From positions 62,001 through 126,000 of the forward strand of contig JAIUOO010000006.1 in assembly GCA_020161695.1 (NCBI GenBank): a stretch of DNA of 64,000 nt, read 5' to 3'. A program made the translations under genes and the position numbers. The notes below the pieces were generated by a model that ran no database searches, was not told the origin of the DNA, and saw nothing but the letters and a program-made list of their open reading frames with translations. Positions 60,240 through 64,000 of this stretch are shown piece by piece. Source of the stretch: Pseudomonadota bacterium. GTDB lineage: Bacteria > Pseudomonadota > Alphaproteobacteria > Rhizobiales > Phreatobacteraceae. Numbering within the stretch: the stretch's first letter is position 1; every line of letters begins with the position of its first letter.

Positions 60240-60395
60240 CTGCACAGCCCCGACATCTCGACCGCGCTGGTCTCTGACCCGGCGCTGATCGCTGGCGTGC
60301 GCCTCACCGGCTTCGCCGTGGCCGCCGCCCTCGCCCTCTTTGTCATCGACACAGCCCAGCAGATCAGGAGGCACCATGGCCGCCGGAAACTTTGA
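60240..60395 (+). CDS. Possible small membrane protein (holin-like), start uncertain
   Basis: An open frame from CTG 60240 (or GTG 60297) to TGA 60395, 51 or 32 codons. It contains one hydrophobic helix (VRLTGFAVAAALALFVID) followed by a basic end RRHHGRRKL. It overlaps the endolysin start, which is the usual place for a lysis gene. No ATG is present, so translation is doubtful. Confidence 0.3.
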   Translation: MHSPDISTALVSDPALIAGVRLTGFAVAAALALFVIDTAQQIRRHHGRRKL

Positions 60396-61131
60396 CGCAT
60401 GCCTTGCCGTGATCCTGAGGCACGAGGGCGGCTATGTGGACCACCCGAAAGACCCTGGCGGTGCGACGAACCGTGGCGTGACCATCGGCACGCTTTCTGG
60501 CTGGCTCGGCCGGCCGGCGACCAAGGCCGAGGTGCGCGCGCTCACCGCCGCCGACGTGACGCCGATCTACCGCAAGAACTATTGGGACGCCTGCGGCTGC
60601 GACGCGCTGCCGGCGGGAGTGGACCTCGCGGTCTTCGACCCTGCGGTCAATTCCGGCCCTCCGCGAGCGAAACAATGGTACGCGAAGGCCCGGCAGGCCA
60701 GTGCCGAGCCAGTTCCGCTGGTTCGCCGTATCTGCGATGTCCGCATGGGCTTCCTTCAGGCGCTGCGGACGTGGGGGCGCTTCGGCAGGGGTTGGGCGAG
60801 CCGCGTCGCCGATATCCGGGCTCGCGGTGAGGTCATGGCGCGCGCCGGGCAGTCGGCGGCTACCATTCGGACGGCCGCGACGGCAGAAGCCTCCCGCGCC
60901 GCTCAGGCGGCCCGCAAGGCGGCGACGCAGGCCAAGACTATCACGACGGCCGCTGCCGGCTCTCCGGCCGCCCCTGCGGCTGCTGGCGCCGGCTGGACGC
61001 TGATCATCGTCGTGGTCCTCGCTGTCGCCATCCCGCTGGCCTTCCTCGCCCTGCGCGCCTGGCACCGCTCGCGCTACGAGGCAGAGCTTTCCCGTGCCTA
61101 TGTCACCGTCGCCTCGGAGGTCACGCCATGA
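60376..61131 (+). CDS. GH108-type endolysin with C-terminal membrane helix
   Basis: 251 residues from ATG 60376, preceded by AGGAGG. The N-terminal domain has LRHEGGYVDHPKDPGGATNR (catalytic Glu17) followed by GVTIGT, the Glyco_hydro_108 signature, then a PG_binding_3-like part with AVNSGPPRAKQWYAKA. The C-terminal end (about 207-227, WTLIIVVVLAVAIPLAFLAL) is a transmembrane helix, unusual for a soluble lysozyme. It should cut the glycan chain of peptidoglycan at lysis. It overlaps the next gene by 4 bases. Confidence 0.88.
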   Translation: MAAGNFDACLAVILRHEGGYVDHPKDPGGATNRGVTIGTLSGWLGRPATKAEVRALTAADVTPIYRKNYWDACGCDALPAGVDLAVFDPAVNSGPPRAKQWYAKARQASAEPVPLVRRICDVRMGFLQALRTWGRFGRGWASRVADIRARGEVMARAGQSAATIRTAATAEASRAAQAARKAATQAKTITTAAAGSPAAPAAAGAGWTLIIVVVLAVAIPLAFLALRAWHRSRYEAELSRAYVTVASEVTP

Positions 61132-61670
61132 ACATCCTCGAACAGCTCGCGAAGAACCTCGCGAAGCAAGGCGCGCCGGTCCTCGGCGGCATGATCGGCA
61201 CGGCCATCGGCGGCCCCGCCGGCACCGTGGCCGGATCGCTGGCGGGCAAGGCCATCGAGGCGCTGGCCGACAGCCTCGGCACACCCGCGACGCCCGAGGC
61301 GGTCAACGGAGCGATCCTCGGAGACCCTGCCGCCGGAACCAAGGTTGAGGCAACCGAGGCCCATGCCATCGAGTTGATGAAGGTCTGGCAGATCGAGGCG
61401 AAGGCCGCCGCCGATGCGCAGGCTGCGGAGATCGAGAAGGGCTTCAGTTCGTGGAACTGGCGCCGGAACGTGGCGCACTATTCGGCGTGGGGCATGTTCG
61501 TCGTGTCAGGCCTCTCGACGCTCTACGGCGCGTTCGTCGGCAATGCCGGCCTGACCACTACGGCAGCCGTCTTCACAGCCACCACGGGCGTCGTGATGGC
61601 ATGGGTAGCCGTGAACTCCGGCGGCAAGGCCGCGACCGACGCTGTGAAGGCGTGGAAGGGGCAGGCGTGA
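61128..61670 (+). CDS. Holin-like membrane protein
   Basis: 180 residues. Glycine-rich amphipathic N-terminus (LAKQGAPVLGGMIGTAIGGP), a charged middle and two membrane helices (116-137 and 143-163). It follows the endolysin with 4-base overlap and overlaps the next gene by one base, the normal arrangement of a holin in Rhizobiales phages. Confidence 0.7.
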   Translation: MNILEQLAKNLAKQGAPVLGGMIGTAIGGPAGTVAGSLAGKAIEALADSLGTPATPEAVNGAILGDPAAGTKVEATEAHAIELMKVWQIEAKAAADAQAAEIEKGFSSWNWRRNVAHYSAWGMFVVSGLSTLYGAFVGNAGLTTTAAVFTATTGVVMAWVAVNSGGKAATDAVKAWKGQA

Positions 61671-61999
61671 TGGCCGAGAAGAAGGACGGGGGAGAGGGCG
61701 ACGGGAAGCCGGCAGCCTCGCTCAAGATCAACAAGGAAATCAACGTCTGGTCCATAGGCACGACGCTGTTCGCGGCCGGCGCCATGTTCGCCTATTTCCA
61801 GGCGGACATTCGCGCGCTTCAGACGGAAGACATGCGCCATCAGCGAGAATTGCTGCGCGTGGAAGCCGCCCACGCTCGCCGGCTCGATCAGATGGACGCG
61901 GACAGCCGAAAGGACCGGGAATCGCTGCTCACGATGCAGGGCGATATCCGGGTGATCAGGCATATCGTCGAAGGTGTCGCGAGGCCGCCGCCTCGATAG
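61670..61999 (+). CDS. Spanin-like membrane coiled-coil protein
   Basis: 109 residues from ATG 61670. One transmembrane helix (26-44, WSIGTTLFAAGAMFAYFQA) and a charged helical C-terminus (about 50-100) fit an inner-membrane spanin (Rz-like). No separate outer-membrane lipoprotein partner was found nearby. Last gene of the prophage. Confidence 0.6.
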   Translation: MAEKKDGGEGDGKPAASLKINKEINVWSIGTTLFAAGAMFAYFQADIRALQTEDMRHQRELLRVEAAHARRLDQMDADSRKDRESLLTMQGDIRVIRHIVEGVARPPPR

Positions 62000-62050
62000 A
62001 CAGGCACCCGGGAACGGACGGGGAATCTGTCTAATGTGCAGATTGTCTAA
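61997..62050. promoter_or_regulatory. Integrase arm-type sites at attR
   Basis: Inverted copies of the attL octamer: CTGTCTAA at 62027-62034 and TTGTCTAA at 62043-62050, and a partial forward copy TAGACAG at 61997-62003. They lie 24-77 bases from the core, the expected range for arm sites. Confidence 0.55.
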
Positions 62051-62073
62051 CCCATTGAAAACACGCTATTATG

Positions 62074-62096
62074 CGAGTCCCCTAGGGAGCGCCAAT
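62074..62096. repeat. attR core (23-bp direct repeat)
   Basis: Identical to 21698-21720. Here it is only the 3' end of a tRNA-Glu gene and is followed by AAAATCAG, the presumed original chromosomal flank. It marks the right end of the prophage. Confidence 0.95.
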
Positions 62097-62397
62097 AAAA
62101 TCAGAGGCTTAGATGGCCTTTGGCCTGCCTCCGACATTTCGATCCCACATTGTCGCATTCCAGGCGCAGTTGCCGCTCGCCTTAAATGGAACATATCAGG
62201 AACAAGGGGGGGCGAGGCGATGGACGAAGTCGTGATGCTCGCCAGCTCTCCATTCGTGATCGTGCCGCGTGCGCTGCGACCAGTGCAAGCCGACCGGTGC
62301 CTATCGGCTCGCACGCCTCCCACGGGCCTTCGGTGCGGAGATCCTGACTGAGCCCGATGAGATGGCGGCCATGCCATCCGTTGCGGCATGGTTTGCT
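62097..62397. other. Intergenic stretch right of attR
   Basis: About 300 bases of chromosomal sequence before the P450 promoter. I see no convincing gene; an open frame runs across attR and the gap but has no start-site context. No hairpin stands out. Confidence 0.5.
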
Positions 62398-62449
62398 TTG
62401 ACAGGGGGCGGGAGTCGCTCCTATCGTTGTTGTCGATACATTGATATCG
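62398..62449 (+). promoter_or_regulatory. Predicted promoter and possible operator of the P450 gene
   Basis: TTGACA (62398-62403) followed after 18 bp by TATCGT (62422-62427), four of six matches to the -10 consensus. CGATA (62434-62438) and TATCG (62445-62449) form an inverted repeat around the expected transcription start, a possible repressor site. Prediction from pattern only. Confidence 0.5.
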
Positions 62450-62533
62450 TCCAGCGATACGGACTGGAATGAACGGCATATTGCCTGTCCAGGCTGGCGC
62501 TGCGATCCCGCGGACAGTTCAGGGAGACGAAGC

Positions 62534-63754
62534 TTGACCCATCCGGTGATGCAGCAGGGGCGCGGCACGGCTCCGGTTCTGGATGTCGATCCGTATGACG
62601 ATGCCGTGCTGGAACAGCCCCATGCCATGTATGCGGCGGTTCGAGAGGCGGGGCCGGTCGCCTATCTCAGCCGCTACGGCGTTCACGTCATGGGCCGGCA
62701 TCGTGACATCATGCCGGTGCTGAAGGACTGGGAGACCTATTCCTCCACCGGCGGCTCGGGACTTGGCGATATCCGCAAGCCCGGCGCATGGCGGCCGGGC
62801 AGCCCGATCGTCGAGGTCGATCCGCCGCGCCATACCCAGGTTCGTACGGTGCTCCAGCGCATCCTGTCCCCCGGCCTGCTGCGCCAGTGGCGCGAGGGTT
62901 TCGAGAAGGCCGCCGACGAGCTCGTCCAGCGCCTCGTCGAGAGGGGCGAGTTCGACGGGGTCGACGATCTTTCGGAGGCCTATGTCTCCCAGACCTTCCC
63001 GGACGCTCTCGGCCTGAAGGATTCGCCGGAGCGCCGCAGGAACCTGTTCCTGCTGGGCGAACTGAATTTCGACGGACAGGGGCCGCGCAACGCCCGCTTC
63101 GAGGCGACCCAGAAGCGCGCGGACGAGATCTGGGACTGGTATCTCGACAGCATGAAGCGAGAGGCCATGGTGCCGGGCGGCTTCGGCGAGAAGATCTTCC
63201 AGGCTGCCGACGCCGGGGAGATCGACCACGAGACGGCGCCGCTGCTGGTGCGCTCGTTCCTGCGCGGCGGGCTCGATTCCACCACCAGCACGATTTCCGC
63301 GGCGCTCTGGTATCTGGCGAAGGATCCCGCGCAGTGGCGCGCACTCAAGGCCGACCCGTCGAAGGTGCGCACTGCCTTCGACGAGGCCATGCGGCTGGAG
63401 ACGCCGATCCAGAACGTCTGCCGGCAGACGATGCGCGAGGTCGAGATCGACGGCGTGACGGTTCCCGACGACAGCAAGATCCTGATCCTGCTCGGCTCGG
63501 CCAATCGCGATCCGGATCAGTGGGAGCGGCCGGATGAATTCGACCTCACCCGCTCGACCTTCGGCCATCTGGCGCTCGGAACCGGCGTTCACATGTGCAT
63601 TGGGCAGATGGTGGCGCGCATGGAGGGGGAGGCCGTGCTCAAAGCCGTGACCAGCCGTGTCGCCAGCCTCGAACTGGCGGGCGAGCCGACGCGGGCGCTG
63701 AACAACAACCTCCGCAGCCTGAAGACCCTGCCGCTGAAGGCCACGGCGGCCTGA
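62534..63754 (+). CDS. Cytochrome P450, CYP199-like
   Basis: 406 residues from TTG 62534 (GGGAGA 7 bases upstream); ATG 62549 is the alternative. It has the ExxR helix EAMRLETP, the heme-ligand motif LALGTGVHMCIGQ with Cys355 and an I-helix GGLDSTTSTI with acid Asp248 and Ser249. The order and wording (SANRDPDQW, RTALNNN-like end) resemble CYP199A-type P450s of Rhodopseudomonas, which act on para-substituted benzoates. An oxygenase in aromatic metabolism is inferred; the substrate is not proven. A ferredoxin reductase follows after 75 bases. Confidence 0.88.
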   Translation: MTHPVMQQGRGTAPVLDVDPYDDAVLEQPHAMYAAVREAGPVAYLSRYGVHVMGRHRDIMPVLKDWETYSSTGGSGLGDIRKPGAWRPGSPIVEVDPPRHTQVRTVLQRILSPGLLRQWREGFEKAADELVQRLVERGEFDGVDDLSEAYVSQTFPDALGLKDSPERRRNLFLLGELNFDGQGPRNARFEATQKRADEIWDWYLDSMKREAMVPGGFGEKIFQAADAGEIDHETAPLLVRSFLRGGLDSTTSTISAALWYLAKDPAQWRALKADPSKVRTAFDEAMRLETPIQNVCRQTMREVEIDGVTVPDDSKILILLGSANRDPDQWERPDEFDLTRSTFGHLALGTGVHMCIGQMVARMEGEAVLKAVTSRVASLELAGEPTRALNNNLRSLKTLPLKATAA

Positions 63755-63829
63755 TCGCGACGGGGCACGGCCCTCCGGGCGCAGCTTTCGCGCCCGGACG
63801 TGCTAATCTCGGACCATGCGGGTGAGTGC

Positions 63830-64000
63830 ATGATGGGCGATGTTGTCATTGTCGGGGCGGGGCAGGCCGGTTTGCAGGCCGCCATTTCGCTGCGCGAAGA
63901 AGGGTTTTCGGGACGCATTCGTCTGATCGGCGATGAGGCGGCGCTGCCCTATCAGCGCCCGCCGCTGTCCAAGGCTTTCCTGACGGGCGATGCCGGCGAG
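63830..64000 (+). CDS. Ferredoxin reductase (FAD-dependent), 5' part only
   Basis: 57 residues visible before the window ends. [20 protein letters not shown] is a classical FAD-binding GxGxxG motif, and [16 protein letters not shown] is typical of putidaredoxin-reductase-type enzymes (CamA, PuR). The start could be ATG 63830 or 63833. Next to the P450, it probably supplies electrons through a [2Fe-2S] ferredoxin encoded nearby. The rest is outside the window. Confidence 0.85.
   Translation, partial: MMGDVVIVGAGQAGLQAAISLREEGFSGRIRLIGDEAALPYQRPPLSKAFLTGDAGE

Larger units (their letters stand above)
21698..62096 (+). mobile_element. Complete prophage integrated in tRNA-Glu (podovirus-like)
   Basis: A 40.4-kb element bounded by a 23-bp direct repeat, with integrase beside attL and a lysis cassette beside attR. 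It has every module of a temperate phage: integration/excision, leftward small-gene operon, CI/Cro switch, replication, terminase, head, connectors, ejection proteins, fibres and lysis. No tape-measure, tail-tube or sheath gene is visible, the portal is a large P22-like type and two long ejection-type proteins follow the connectors, which suggests a short tail. All major genes are open, so it looks intact. Confidence 0.95.

Noticed and set aside
21698..62096. Gene transfer agent rather than prophage
   Set aside because: Integrase, att repeats, CI/Cro switch and replication genes are present, which gene transfer agents lack.
61974..62351. Open frame running across attR
   Set aside because: It joins phage and chromosomal sequence without start context.

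Overview
The window is high-GC DNA from an alphaproteobacterium, most likely of the order Hyphomicrobiales (Rhizobiales). Supporting signs are the tandem Omp25/Omp31-type outer-membrane barrels, the long PstC/PstA permeases, an RpoH with the conserved heat-shock sigma box, a DUF6476-like protein and a CYP199-like cytochrome P450. The genus cannot be fixed from this sequence.

Layout. (1) 1-21.6 kb is chromosomal backbone: two outer-membrane beta-barrel genes, serC and serA (serine biosynthesis) separated by inverted palindromic repeats, two EamA-type exporters, a pstSCAB phosphate-uptake operon behind a good Pho box, a MuiA-like protein, purA, a proline-rich membrane protein, rpoH, rluD and a glutathione S-transferase. 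(2) 21.643-21.718 kb is tRNA-Glu(CTC). (3) 21.698-62.096 kb is a complete-looking 40.4-kb prophage inserted in that tRNA gene, bounded by a 23-bp direct repeat. (4) 62.1-64 kb is chromosome again: an inferred promoter, a CYP199-like P450 and the start of its probable ferredoxin reductase, cut by the window edge.

Prophage organisation. Next to attL lie the tyrosine integrase, an Xis-like protein and about twenty small, mostly overlapping leftward genes. At 30.1-31.7 kb is the lysogeny switch: a LexA/CI-type repressor that keeps the Ala-Gly cleavage site and the Ser/Lys dyad, a Cro-like gene, and five copies of a 17-bp palindromic operator placed at both early promoter regions. The rightward early region holds small regulators, a dCTP deaminase/dUTPase-like enzyme, a RuvC-like resolvase, a RecB-type nuclease, an SSB-like protein, a primase-helicase, an iteron-like array, a protein ending in an SSB-type tail and a NusG-like factor. 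The late region has terminase, portal, scaffold, SU10-type capsid, connectors, ejection proteins, collar/fibre proteins and a lysis cassette. No tape measure, tail tube or sheath gene is seen, so the virion is most likely a short-tailed, podovirus-like particle. Likely cargo genes are a lipoprotein beside the switch, a four-helix membrane protein inserted antisense in the late operon, and a GNAT acetyltransferase.

How it fits together. The integrase probably acts on the tRNA core using TTAGACAG arm sites found at both ends. The repressor probably silences leftward and rightward early transcription until RecA-type stress triggers autocleavage. The replication module with its repeat array then copies the genome, and terminase packages it. 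No CRISPR array, retron, reverse transcriptase or recognisable defence system was found. The least explained parts are the iteron array, the structured leader after cro, the SSB-tail protein and the leftward small-gene operon.
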